Origin: Ianthella basta
Lineage: Eukaryota; Porifera; Demospongiae; Verongiida; Ianthellidae
DNA length: 64,000 bases
Assembly: GCA_964019415.1 (NCBI GenBank)
Contig: OZ025877.1
Span: 6,425,321 to 6,489,320, forward strand
Direction: 5' to 3'
The position numbers were made by a program, and so were the translations under genes. Below are positions 1 to 16,600 of this stretch, piece by piece. The notes under the pieces are model-generated. The model did no database searches, had not been told where the DNA came from, and worked only from the letters and a program-made list of their open reading frames with translations. The first letter of the stretch is position 1; every line of letters begins with the position of its first letter.

Positions 1-474
1 CAGAGGTACTTATCTGTAGCAGAAAGGGCTGAGTTGTCTGAATATTTGAACCTGACTGAGACACAGGTAAAAATATGGTTCCAGAATAGGAGAGCCAAAG
101 ATAAACGCCTCCGGGAAGCAGAAGCTGAAAGAGCTGTCCGCAGTCTTGGGCTGCCTCTACACTATGCATACCAGCCAGAGTTTCTAGCAACACATCTCCC
201 AAATACATTACCTTCACACAGCGTCACCACCTACCCTCCACTACCAAACGTGCCGCAGACAGCAGTGTCTTCAACCATACCTCCACAACAATCTGCCATG
301 CCTGCAGTTGGACCTGGATACAGAGTAAGCTACACCTCGCACCCCACGTGCATGCAACCACTGCAGTCCCCCATCACTCCACCCTGCACAACAGTAATGG
401 CACATCAGATGCCTTCAGTAACATACGGAGGAGGAGAATCGCAGTCATTTCCACCTCCACAGCTTCCACCCTAG
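1..474 (+). CDS. Msx: Msx-class homeobox protein, 3' part (5' end outside window)
   Basis: A homeobox transcription factor, expected to act in the nucleus and bind AT-rich DNA through homeodomain helix 3. The frame is open from base 1, starting inside the homeodomain with [18 protein letters not shown], followed by [15 protein letters not shown] and [10 protein letters not shown]. The block [32 protein letters not shown] is the Msx signature; NK-class relatives differ in helix 2. About 105 residues follow, rich in Pro, Thr and Ser, with no domain I recognise; the stop is TAG at 472-474. The N-terminus, including helix 1 and any Eh1 motif, lies outside the window. Class assignment is strong; orthology to a named Msx gene is inferred. 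Confidence 0.85.
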   Translation, partial: QRYLSVAERAELSEYLNLTETQVKIWFQNRRAKDKRLREAEAERAVRSLGLPLHYAYQPEFLATHLPNTLPSHSVTTYPPLPNVPQTAVSSTIPPQQSAMPAVGPGYRVSYTSHPTCMQPLQSPITPPCTTVMAHQMPSVTYGGGESQSFPPPQLPP

Positions 475-3567
<3,093 letters not shown>

Positions 3568-3783
3568 CAGGTGCCCAAGGGTTTGGCACCTCCAACCGAT
3601 ACAGGAGATTGTAGAATCTTTGCAATGTAAACCGAAAAGCGGTTGATCACGTTCACCAATGAAATCCCTCCAAACAGGTGACGTAGTAGCGCTAGTGTAT
3701 ATCCTTTTCTGGGGGTGCACGTGACTGAAACCACTTCTTTTGTTGCAAAGATTGCACAATTTCCTGTACAGAGGAGGGGCCAT
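3568..3783 (-). CDS. Candidate orphan first exon, 72 codons, unknown product
   Basis: On the minus strand an ATG at 3783 opens 72 codons ending exactly at a good splice donor, CACCTG followed by GTAAGTG (exon end 3568, phase 0). The peptide is complex rather than repetitive and has spaced Cys/His: LCNLC near residue 10, then CKDSTISCIGWRC near residues 53-65, which could bind zinc. I do not recognise the family. A (CCTTTAA)-rich stretch at 3815-3885 lies just upstream and could be part of a promoter. No downstream exon was identified, so this may also be a transposon-derived frame. Confidence 0.3.
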
Positions 3784-6700
3784 TTGGACCCTCTCTTTGC
3801 TTTGAGGGGTGCCCAGGCATGACCTTTAACCTTTAATATTTAACCCTTAACCTCTAACCTTTAACCTTTGACCCTAACTACCTCCCTTCTGTTCATAATA
3901 TGGTCACACCTGGGGACTTGACCCACACCCTAATCACATGCATCCAAAGGGATGGAGAACAAAGAAGACAAACTGCACAAGGAAAAAGATGAGAAAGAAA
4001 AAGAAAGAAGTTGACTCGGACCACACTATGATCTGCTAGGCAGTAGATACCTTATGAATTGCAGCTGCTTTGTATGCATGCACAGTTGTAGTGGCCTAAA
4101 CCCAGCTGCAGCTGTATGCACTTGGCCATTGCAGATGTCACCCCACCAGGAAGCTATGAATAACATTATATATTGCAAGGACTTCAAATCCCTACATTAA
4201 CCTCATTCAACTGTGTTAATTATAAGTATCATCTGATACAGTATTATATAGCTTTATGATTTCTAATCCCGCTCATACGATGCATGTCATAAGTTGACTA
4301 AACTCAGAGGCTACTAGTACAGCAGAGCTGAACATGCAGTCAGGCAGATGGGTTGGGTCGACGAGGTATAAGATGGAATCTGGGCACAATGTGGCTCAGG
4401 GGAAGTGGAGGATGTATAGAGCACTTCTTGTTGAGATGTGATAGCTAGTGTAGTTAGAGTGAGACAGGTTTTGGAAAAGGGTAGGGAAGGGATTGTAGAT
4501 GGATTTTTAGTTATTGATGTGATAAGGAGAAGATGATGCTGCATGCATGGTGTTGGGCGCGACATGTGGAGTTGAAAGGGCAGGAAGATCTAGAGGTATA
4601 TATAGAAAAGGTATGCATGCATGAAGAGATTTGGGTAATCACAAGTTCATGCACCACATGTGATCAAGGAAAAGGCCCCTTCAATACTTAACTTGACATT
4701 ATATACTATGTATGACTCTCATCTGGTGTTTATTCCTTTGCTTAATGTATAATAATATTGTCTTCAGTGCTGCATAGGGAAGATGCCCTAGTGTGCCTGG
4801 CACACGATGTACTTATATATGATATATGACATGATAATAATTAGGTACAATGAACAATGACTCACACTTATAATTATACGCAAGATGATCCATGTACCAT
4901 GGTGACAGGAATTAATTGCAGTGTCAATAGGCATATTTACTAATACATACAGTGGAACCCTGTCAACATGGTCACTGTGTTAGATGGCCACCTCTCTGAA
5001 ACAGCCATGCATGCAGCCTTCAGCTCGCTGGCCCCATGCAAGTAGCACTCAAGTGTTGCCATCTATAGAGCAGCCACCTCTCTATAAAGGTCAATCATGA
5101 TCAGTTAGAACTGTCCCACAGTTGGCTGTCCTAGACAGGTTTCACTTTAGCTATATAATGAAAATAACCTTAACCCAAATATACACAACAAAATTAATCA
5201 TGCATGGTCTACTACATACACTAACTATGCAATACTAGCAGAGGGTTCTAAATGGCACAATGTGTAGAAAATAGCGAGTTCATGGCAATACAATGGTCAG
5301 TTGATTCAATGACATCCTTGGGCCAACCATGAAGTCCCTCAACTGCTGCATGTGTGAGCCCACAGTCACTAAACCGATTCAAAATGAGTAATGTGTATCA
5401 AGACCATACGCAGGGCTTTGAAAGGGGATTACATTCTGCATGGGAAGAAATATCTACAGGTAACATTATTCCCACCCAGCGATGTGACAACAAAACAGAA
5501 GATGATGTAAATGATCACACACACACTGAAACTGCTGCACGGAACAGTACGTGCAACAAAAGCTTCAGAAGACAATGCTTTTGGTCATCAATAAGAACTT
5601 GGACTATTATAATAGAAATGATGTAGGTCCTTAATATTATGTACCACAGATCCTTGACCCCCCCCACGTGTACAGGTCTGTATATACAGACATTCTGCAG
5701 CTATGAAGGCACACTCCTTTTAATGGGACCAGAAGTAATGTCCAAATCCTTTGTGCTGCCAGAATGTTGTACGTATATCGGGTTCTGGCCAATTGGATGA
5801 ACAGAAAGTGGTGTAGCTTTGTGCAAAACATGTAATCCCCATGCATGTTAAGTACCATTTGGAAGGTGTGACTTGGGAAGTAAACATATTCTTATCTACT
5901 GTACCTCAATATACTAATTTTTGCAATCACTGATTTAGCAAGTAGTGAAAAATGCTATAAAAATTGCACAGACCAAAATCCCTTTCATGCAGGGAAATTT
6001 AAACACAAAAACATGAAAATGACAAAAAGTATAATTATAGTACCCATCAAATCTTGAACTGTTCAAAATACTAAGTCAATTTTTAACCACTAAATTTTGT
6101 AGCCTTAAGCTAGTTGTTGCTGCTATCACGGATGGCCAGCAGAAGTGGGCTGGGGACAAGATCAGCAGGTATTATATATGATGCACTGCATGACAGAGTT
6201 GGAGACACAGGCAGATTGTATACCATACAGCTGCAATGACACATACATACATGCATGCATGCAGATACTGCAGTATAGACACTGTCCACTGTAACAGTGT
6301 CATTGCATGAATCAATGAAACCATTCTGAGCGATGTAACCATTATATATCAACACGTACATCATGCAATATGCCATGTGCAGTAGAGCAAGCCCTATATA
6401 TGGTTGTTGTTACTGTACATGTGATGATCATAGCTTGTCTATGTACAGTATGGCCATATTTTGGTTTCATTTTCAAGTGCAGTTGTGGTGCACAGTGAAT
6501 GAGAGATATCAAAAATGAATACGTTGAAAGAGAAACTGTAGCACAAATGTGTAATAAATAATGGTTAATGTGTATCATATACGTTTGCGTGTCATCCACA
6601 GGATGCTATAGATAACTGCCTGGCACCTTCTTTTCATGGAAATCACTTAAGTGTGCTGTTTGTCAGGTATCATTGCATTCTTACTAGAAAAATTCAGGTC

Positions 6701-7623
6701 TTTTAATTAACTCTGCTAAAGTCAGTTTGATACATTCACCTATTTATCTCCACCCGCATTGCTCAGTATAGCTAGGTTACAAATTTGCACTTTGTGCAGG
6801 TCCATGGGCCATTGGCAATAATTATAATTGTACAAATTTTCTATTTGTAGAAAACTGCTTCATTGAATAATTCTTGGCTATATAGCATCTAGCCCTGTGT
6901 TGCTGTCTATATACTTATTATGCTTTCGCCATCACTTCTTAGCTTTCATCCAAAAATTGCCAGTCAATTATGGTTAGTTAATGTAGCTAACAAACATCAT
7001 TAAAAGCACCCATTGAGCACTATCAGTGCCCCAATTCCAACACATGCAGACCCAAGCTTGGATGCAGCACTAACATACTTCACTGCCGAGATGATGCAGT
7101 CTCAATCTACAGAATCAATAAGCACCTCCTCTTATTGCATCCCTTTGTCCTGGTAGCCAGCTAGCTACCAACTTAAACAAGGGTGTTCAAGCTTAACTAA
7201 TAGCTAGTTGCTTTAAACATGCTTTAAAGGTGATACAAGCAGGATGACACCTATGAGTACTGGTTGCCACTAAACAGGGGCAGGAGGCTTCGGTTCCTAC
7301 TACTTCCTACCACTACTATGTATACCTGAGTAACATTAACCCCGATTCCGATTCCCATTTTCCCGCCAAAGTCGTGGTCGTGCACGTGACATTATGTCAT
7401 AACTTGCTCTGGCTCTGGACGCACTAGAGGTGCGCTTGGTACCGGATGATTGCGCTCAGAACTGGTAATATGAACTAAAGCTGTCTCTTTACCTGTCATT
7501 CGGAAACATTCTCACGTTGTTCCTAACAGCTAAAACGTTCTTTGCGCCACGCGGACCATCAGTCACTCGGGATCGATTAAGATGTATGCCCACGAAGTAG
7601 CCGATCCAATGCCGGGTGGGACC
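3784..7623. other. Spacer between orphan exon and rolling-stone array
   Basis: Mostly AT-rich non-coding DNA. It contains a TAACCTTTAA-type repeated tract (3815-3885), the dispersed repeat at 4950-5146, and near the right end a more GC-rich stretch (about 7340-7620) with CACGTGACATTATGTCA, the likely promoter of the first rolling-stone gene. A frame at 5354-5459 ending at an ACAG-GTAACA site could be an exon, but nothing in it is recognisable. Confidence 0.45.
4950..5146 (+). repeat. Dispersed MITE-like repeat, copy 1
   Basis: It begins CAGTGGAACCCTGTC and ends CTAGACAGGTTTCACT, so its ends are imperfect inverted repeats of each other. The interior repeats GGCCACCTCTCT and GCCACCTCTCTATAAAG. 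A diverged copy lies in reverse orientation at 36068-36274. No coding capacity; consistent with a non-autonomous DNA transposon. Confidence 0.6.
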
Positions 7624-10600
7624 ATGACTGGATGTGAGCAGTGCACTGTGATGGCCAAACGTGAGTTCCACTGGAATCGACTCCTGCTGAGGCACAGAGA
7701 CTGGAGGACGGTAGCCTACTCACCGGTAAGCCTGGGAGGTGGGGGAGGGGGACTTGAGTAGTTGATCGGTTATATATGGTTATATAGACCACCAGTGCAA
7801 GTTACAGTAGCCACCACCACATGTGCCAGTAGAGTATCTGCGCTAGTTGGTCATTGAAAAAGACCACCAGTGCAAGTTACAGTGGCTCCGGGCCAGCACA
7901 TGCAAGTTACAGCCGGTCAGAACCTGCACCGCTGCCATTGGAATGCACGCTGCAGCAAGCAATTGTAAGCTTGCCTAAGGGCATGCCATTGAATTGAGAG
8001 TGCATGGGAAGAAATTCAATGGCATGCCCTTAGGCAAGTTACAATTGCTTGCTGCAGCGTGCATTCCAATGGCAGCGGTGCAGGTTTTGACCGGCTGTAA
8101 CTTGCATGTGCTGGCCCGGAGCCACTGTAACTTGCACTGGTGGTCTTTTTCAATGACCAACTAGCGCAGATACTCTACTGGCACATGTGGTGGTGGCTAC
8201 TGTAACTTGCACTGGTGGTCTTCTTCTATGACCAACTGACGCAGATACTCTACTGGCACAGGTGGTGGTGGCTGCGATATTGTAACTTGCACTGTGTGGT
8301 GGTGGTGGCGGTGGTGTTTTTTCTAGAGCAATGGCACATATACTGAATGCATGCATTGAAACTTGCACTGTGTGGTGGTGGTGGCAGTCGTTTCATCTAG
8401 GAATGCATGTGGTGGCCGTAATATTGTAACTTGCACTGTGTGGTGGTGGTAGTAGTATATGGTAGCAGCACCTGATGTGCATGGTGGTCTGTTTTCTTTC
8501 AGCTGTAGCACATAATATACTACTCATTGCAACTTCCACTGTGGTGGTGATGGTGGTTGTATTTATCTATTGGTGTATAGTAGCTGAATATTGTGGCTGG
8601 ATAGTTGTGAGCAAGTGTACATGTGGGTGCTGCTCTGCTCCAGCATAGCAGCAAATGCCTACAAATTGGTGCCAAAATGTGATTGTTCAAAACATTGCCT
8701 CCATTTTGTGACTAATTAAGCAATCCTGCTCATGACATGAGCAAATGGGCCATCTAACTATGTCCACTTAGTATCAAGACTTAGCGAAGCTGGGTAGGTG
8801 GGATATGCATTGAACCTTGCTTTTCTTGGCCATTTTGCGACTAATTAAGAAATCCTGGTCTGTTTTCTTTCAGCTGTAGCACATAATATACTACTCATTG
8901 CAACTTCCACTGTGGTGGTGATGGTGGTTGTATTTATCTATTGGTAGTATAGTAGCTGAATGTTGTGGCTGGATAGTTGTGAGCAAGTGTACATGTGGGT
9001 GCTGCTCTGCTCCAGCATAGCAGCAAATGCCTACAAATTGGTGCCAAACTGTGATTGTTCAAAACATCACCTCCATTTTGTGACTAATTAAGCAATCCTG
9101 CTCATGACATGAGCAAATGGGCCATCTAAGTATGTCCACTTAGTATCAAGACTAAGCGGAGCCGGGTAGGTGGGATATGCATTGAACCTTGCTTTTCTCG
9201 GCCATTTTGCGACTAATTAAGAGATCCTGCTAATGACATGAACAGTTGGATTATCTGGCTAGGTCCACCAAGTGTCATGACTGAGCGGGCCTGGCTGGTT
9301 GAATAAATCGTACACCTCACATATGTCGGCCATTTTGAGACTAATTAAGAAATCCCGCTAATAACATAGGAAGGTGGACCACTTGAATGTGTCCACCAAG
9401 TTTCATGTCTCAACGAGCCCAGTTGCATTAATATACAAAATACCACTATGCATCAATATAAATGCACCATACATTAAGTGTTCTCCTATGTGCATTTATA
9501 TTAGTATTTTGCAGGCTGCTTGTAGAAGAATGAAGACTTAATTAAAAATTCCATCTCATTTAAAAGTCTTAAAATCTCCCATACTTCAAAGCCATACCTA
9601 GCATATGCTCATGAAGGCCGCCAACCCTCCTGGGAGTTATTTATTTATTTATACCACCAGTGCAAGTTACAGTGGCACCAGCACCATTCACACCACCACA
9701 TGTGCCAGAAAGTAAATGCGCTCAATGGCTGAAGAAAAAGACCACCAGTGCAAGTTACAGCTGGTCAGAACCTGCACCGCCGCCATTGGAGTGCACGCTG
9801 CAGCAAGCAAATGTAAGCTTGCCTAAGGGCATGCCATTGAATTGAGGGTGCATGGAAAGAAATTCAATGGCATGCCCTTAGGCAAGTTACTCCAATGGTG
9901 GCGGTGCAGGTTCTGACCAGCTGTAACTTGCACTGGTGGTCTTTTTCTTCAGCCATTGAGCGCATTTACTTTCTGGCACATGCACTGTATTAATCATCAT
10001 TCCAAAAGGCTTCGCTTCCCACTGTGTTCATTAAGGTATGTAGGAAGTGTTAGGTCACCTCTCAGAAGTTTTTGAGCAGTACTAATATATTGCTTGCAGT
10101 AGTGGTCCTTCTGCAAAACTTGAAGAAGTGTCTGCAGAAAGTGCTTGCACTGCACCGTAGCACTCCTGTAAACTTTGCTAACTAGTGTTTACAAGTTTGT
10201 TTCTACATACATACATGCACTACATACATAAGGGGCACTTCTGTTCCGGAAAATGTGGTATGCACTATCAGATAACCAAAAGCTTGCATAATTGGAGGAC
10301 CACACTACCTTTTGGAGATGATTCCAGCATGTGGCTTGCACAATCCATGTCGCATCACTGTTTTCTATTGCTTGATAAATGACTGCTGCCGATGTGCAGT
10401 TAGTTTACTGGTGAGTGATCATGCCCGTAGACTGGTCAGAAAATGGGAGAGTTCTTGTCAAGTGGAACACAATTTTGTTCACTTCTTGTGCAAGTTGTAC
10501 TCAAACGCACAATAAAACAGGTTCAAGCAGAAGCATGAACAGGTGCAATATTATGAGTGCTGCTGAGTAGTAGATATTCAACTGAGGTATTATTACAGGT

Positions 10601-13600
10601 ATTCAAAGTAATGTGGAATGGAAATTTGTGAGGCTAAAATGTATGGTTCTTCGTAGCAAGTGGAACTCGACCATTGCTGTGGTGGAGGCCCCCCCCAGCC
10701 TACGGGCCTGTCATTTGTGCTTGTATTGACAAGATTAGAGGATTGGGATGGTGATTGAAAAAATGGCGGCAATGAGATTCTGGTGTTCCTGCCTGCTGAT
10801 TTTGTTCCTGATTTGTCGGACGAGTGGACTTACCTCTCCCTGGGAACCTCCTTGGGAACCTTCACAAGCGTCGTTTGAAGGTCTACTGTTCGCGCGACGT
10901 CATCTCTTGGTGAGCGGCACCACTGCAGCTGTTACAGTCAGTACCTGGAGTGAGCGCCCGTACCTCCGACCGTTCTGGTGGCGGCGGCGGCAGGGCTGTT
11001 TTGCACTCATTCCGGCCACCTACTGGCTTCTGTTGCTTTGTGGAGACGTCGAAGCCAACCCAGGTCCCCTTACTCACCCTTCCACTAGTGCTCGGACACG
11101 CGTAGTCCAGGATGACCCACGTAGCCTTAAGTGTTGCTCCCTAAATGCATGAAGCGTTATGAACAAGACCCTTGACTTACAGGCCTACCTTCACAGCCAT
11201 CCCCTTGACCTGCTTGCCGTGACAGAGACGTTTCTAAGTGAAGAGATTCTGGACGGTGAGATAGTTGGTCGTGGCTACACGGTACACAGGAATGACAGGG
11301 ACCGGCATGGTGGAGGAGTAATGCTTATTGCCCGTGATGATATCCCAGCAACCAGAAGACAGGACCTGGAGACTGACTGCGAACTTTTGTGGGTCGAACT
11401 TACCTTGACCCCCACGAACCTCCTCGTGGGGGTCTATTACAACCCCCCAGGATCTAACTGCAGATCCCTCACATATTTGAGGAACTCTCTTGCCACCACT
11501 CCCAGATCTTCCCCAGTTGTACTTGTTGGAGATTTCAACCTCCCCAACATCAACTGGAGCAGCGATGGTCCATCACCCATTGTCTGCTCTGGGAATGTCA
11601 CCTTAATGTGCGACATAATCAATGACTTTAACCTCCAGCAACTTGTACTTACCCCTACAAGGCAGCAGAACATTCTTGACCTTGTCCTGACTGACAGGAC
11701 CAACTGCGTTCACAAACTGGAGGTATCAGCTGGCTTGCCCGGGTCCGACCATGATGCTGTCCACTTCTACACCAGTCTTAGAAAGCGCAGGTCTGCCACC
11801 CCAAATCGCTGGTCCTACAACTTCAAGAAAGCAGACTTTAAGAGCTTCAATGAACTGCTAAGTAAGGTCCCATGGGATTGTTGTTTCCTGAGTGAGTCTA
11901 TTAATGATTGCTGGATATGTTTTAAAGATATTCTTTTCTCTATTGCTGACCAATGTATACCCAAGATTATCCTCCGTCCTCAGAAGAGAATGCACTGGTT
12001 ATCCAAGGAAACCCTCCAGCTAATTTGCAAGAAACGGCGAGCCTATAAGTTAGCAAGGCGTACTGGCAACCCCCACCATCTACTTCAGTACAAGGCTACC
12101 AGCAACCTAGTCCGCAGCCATACCAGGAAGGACCACCTCGAACACCTGAGTCAGATTACATCTAACCTATCTCAAAACCAGCGCCCTTTCTGGAGATGGC
12201 TGAACAATACCAGAGGACAGCGTTTCCAGGTCCCTAACCTCCACCACGCCGGTAAAGTGTTATCTACCCCTCTTGAGAAAGCCAGCATCTTTAATCACTT
12301 TTTCACTTCCATGTTCACAAGTGAAAATACATCCAATCTTAGTAATCTAAGAAGGGACTTAGGTAAATCCTGGAGCCAGGACAGTGTGGCTGACATCTCA
12401 ATCTCCCGAGACGATGTCTTTGACCTTTTATGTAAGCTCGATGTTACTAAATCATGTGGCCCTGATGAAGTTCCAGCACGCCTGCTGAGAGAGGGAGCAC
12501 CCTGGCTTGCTGACCCCATTACCAGACTCTACAACTTGTCCTTACACCAGGGCTGTCTTCCCAGAGACTGGACGTCGGCACATATTACACCTGTGTTCAA
12601 GAAGGGAAGCAAACACTTGGTCTCCAATTACCGCCTGATCAGCCTGACTTGTATCGCGGTAAAACTATTGGAGAGACTTGTGTATGACCACCTTGCCCAA
12701 TTCTTGACCACCAGCAACAAATTAAGCCCCTTTCAGCATGACTTTCGCAACCGCCACTCGTGTCAAACCCAACTTCTGGAGTCAGTACATGAGTGGGCAC
12801 AGAGCCTTGACAGGGCCAGCAGCACTCATGTCATATTCACCGATTTTTCCAAGGCGTTCGACTCAGTACCCCACCAGCGCCTACTGCTCAAGCTAGAGCA
12901 TATAGGTGTAAGGGGGAACCTTCTCGCATGGATCAGCGGCTTCCTCGCTAACCGAAGACAACGAGTCCTGCTTGATGGTAGCACTTCAGAATAGAATGAA
13001 GTGACCTCTGGTGTACCCCAGGGCTCCGTTCTGGGACCTTTGTTGTTTATTCTCTATGTCAATGATAACCCCACCCACTTATCCTCACCAGCACGACTCT
13101 TTGCTGACGACTGTACTATCTACCGCCAAGTCTCAACCCATCAGGACTGTGCTGCTCTCCAAGAAGACCTTACCAGGTTCGCCAGATGGTGTCAGAGGTG
13201 GCAACTCCCTCTAAACACCGGGAAGTGTAAGGCGATGTGTATCACACTAAAGAAGAAGCCCCCCTCATTCACCTACAGCATCAACAACACCTCCCTTGAA
13301 TGGGTAGATACCTTCAGGTATCTGGGTGTTATCATTAACAACAAGTTGAAGTGGGGGGACCACATCTCAGCCGTAACAGTCAAGGCATCTCGTATTCTGA
13401 ACTTGCTAAGGAGGACAATGCAAGGTTGCCGCAGGGATGCCAAGTCAAGAGCATACACTGCCCTGGTATCTTGGAGTATTGTGCTCCTGTCTGGGCCCCT
13501 CATGAACAGAAGCACATTGACGCCTTGGAGAAGGTGCAGAGGCGGGTGGCTAGATGGGTGAGTGGGGCTAGATGGGATAAACAACACAATTCATGGTCCA

Positions 13601-16600
13601 CATCATACTCAGACTCCTGCCACAACCTCCAGTGGTTGACCTTACACCAGAGACGTTTGTTTCTCTGCCACTGCCAGACATTTAAAATCATTCGTGGCAT
13701 GGACTGCATCAAATTCACTGACTACTTTACCCCTAAGAGTAGGCCCCTTAGATCTCGCCCTTACTCTTTGTCAATTCCACAATCCCGCATCAATGCATTT
13801 CGATTTTCCTATTTTGTAAATGCCCCCTTTACCTGGAATGAACTGCCACCAAGTCTTATTCAATCCTCATCCTTACCCACTTTTAAATTCCGCCTCACCA
13901 AATTTTTGCTGAATGAATCTTAACTGTCAATCTATTTACTTACTTGCCCACTTAGTTAAATTCTCTCTGTTTTATCTACTATCACCTTTTCTCCATCATT
14001 CCCTACACCCCCTGTTGTATTATTGTCCTGTATTGTAAATGTACGTCTTAGGGGAGCATAATCATAGGCAATTTGCCTCTTGTGCAACCCTTTCTCTACG
14101 GGGATAAAATCATTTCAATTTCAATTTCAATTAGAGCGTTTGTATGGATGGTGACTAGTACGTGTAGCATTTGGAGCATAAGTGCACACACAGTTGCCTT
14201 TCTCCAGAATGGTGTGCGTGTAGTGCGGTCAAGCAAACTGCCTTTTCCATGGCAGGACACTAGCCACTGTAGTGACTGTGCATCCCTGTGTACTGTTTAT
14301 ACCTATAGATACCCATTGTGCTCTCCCTCCCCTCCTTCGCTCGTGTTTGTCTGTTTTGTGCATGATTGTGTGTATGCATGTGTGCATTTACATGTGTTGT
14401 TTCTGCATGTATGTATGAGTCTGTGTGTGGTGTGTGTGCCAGAGGGACAACTAAACAAGAATAATTTATGAGAAGTTCATAACAATGAGCTATCTGTGTG
14501 TTAGTTATGTAGCAGGAAAAACTTCTTGAATTTGGCCAAATTGCAAAAAACACGAAAGTTTAACTTCGCCAAATTTTCTCATATACATCCATTTTTATGA
14601 CGTCGCTGATGCGATAAAATGGCTGCCTAATGCTTGTGAGATGTTATTTGGCCTAAACAGCACCTGCATCAAAAGAAAATGAGGTGTAGACTAATGAGCT
14701 AAGGATTTTGTTTGACTCTGTGGCTAAATTCACTATTGGAAAGAAATTTGATTTGGATCTGAAAGGGGGATAGCTCCCAATGCCCCCCCCCCCCCCCACC
14801 CCCCACCCCAGATTCACCACTGCTGCTGCTAAGAGTTGCTACAGTTAGTTCACAGCAGAGACACTAATAATGCTCTGAACTGACATGATGCAACTCTGTC
14901 AGGCCTCCTCTCATGTCAAACTCTTGTCAAAAGTATCACTGATGCCTGCCCTATAGGGAATGGTCAGTTTGCACAATTTGCAAACTGTGCAAGTGCTTAA
15001 GGATTCAGTCAACCTTCATTCTAAGACATTCATTTGAAACTTTGGATGTGACCAGGACTGAAGTGTACCTGTTTGACATTCATGTAAAAGTGAACAGATC
15101 TTTGCTCTTTGTGATGAATGTGCAATAGTTCGAAGTTATATGCCTTCAGTCCGAAGTAATATTACTTTGGCTGCTTTGCATTTATTGCTAGAACTTCTGA
15201 AAGAGGGCACCTCTCTGTTGAGCATATACACCAAGAACCGAGAAAAACGGCCTGCTTACGGCTGTGATCTCACGTCCGATTTCATATGGCATCCAAAAGC
15301 AGGTGCCTGATCCTACTGCATTAGCAAACGTTGTACAGTCAGGTGTGAATTTAGTCTAAGGGGAGGATCAGTGCTTGAAGGGATAGAAAGTGACAACTTG
15401 GTGAAGGAATAGCATAGAACTTAACAAAATAAATAAATAAACTAATTACACTTAAACCGTCTTAGGTAGTGTATGTAGAGTATGTGTTTAGGATGGGGTT
15501 CCATACCATGGCAAGTGCCAGGCCACTTTCGAGGTTCGTGTTAGGGGTTTTCTTCCTGATTTGAATAGCTTCAGCCGTCCTCTGCCAGAACCCCACTTCT
15601 TTCCTCCTCAAAGTGGCTTCTCCCCATGCAGTTAATGCAGTGGTTGGTCTTCTGCACATGAACCGCACTGTCATTCTTTGGGTCCCCTCTCCGTATTGCT
15701 TGTTTTTGCTCGCTCAGTCTAACTTCTAGGGTCCTCTTGGTTTCTCCAACATACACTTCTTCACAATCGTTGCAGGGGATCTCATACACCACTCCTGTCT
15801 GCTTCTCTTTAGGAATTCTGCCCTTCACTTTCACCAAGTCCTGTCTTAAGGTTCTTATTGGCTTGAAGACTGGCTTCACTCCGAGAGGAGCACTGACCTT
15901 CTCACTCTTTTTGCCTAGTCCCTTGAAGTAGGGGTGCATAGTACCTTCGGGGCTTCTTCCTCTCCCTGCATCACTTAGGGTTAGAGGCAGAGGGATAGTG
16001 GGCTGAGAGGGTCTGTCATGAAAAAATTGGACCCCCCTGAAAAGGTTCCTCCCAGTCCAAGTATTACAAAATATTTGGACCCCCGGTCCCAATATTTCAA
16101 GATATTTGGACCCCCCAGAACTAATATTTCAGAAATGGACTGAAATCTTTGGACCTACCCTGAAATATGTGGACCCCCTCATCTATGTTTAGATTCTGGG
16201 TTTTCCAGGCCCAATAGCTACTTGGTATGCATTTCATTTTCATCATCAACACAATACATGCATGGGGATTTGAACTTCATAAAAGTACATGATTTAAGCA
16301 GAATGTGAATAAATACAAATGCAACTATAATGTTGCAAAAATGAAGTTGTAGCTTACATAGCACAATGTCATGCACAGTCATTACAAATCCTGTTCCTCT
16401 AAAGCCGGAGGTGCCTTCAACCCAACACACTGCATGTGGAACCATTGATCACATGAATCACACAAGACCATGTCGCTCCAGGTCTCTGGCATGAGACAAT
16501 TGCAGTACAGATGGATGTTCTTTGGCTTTCATGGGTGCAAGAACTTGGGCTGCGTCGTTTCTTCCTTCTGAAGTCTTTCTTCAGTACTTTATCTCCGACG

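Noticed and set aside
4314-4565. 83-aa Ser/Thr-rich minus-strand frame
   Set aside because: Low complexity, no splice sites or family features.
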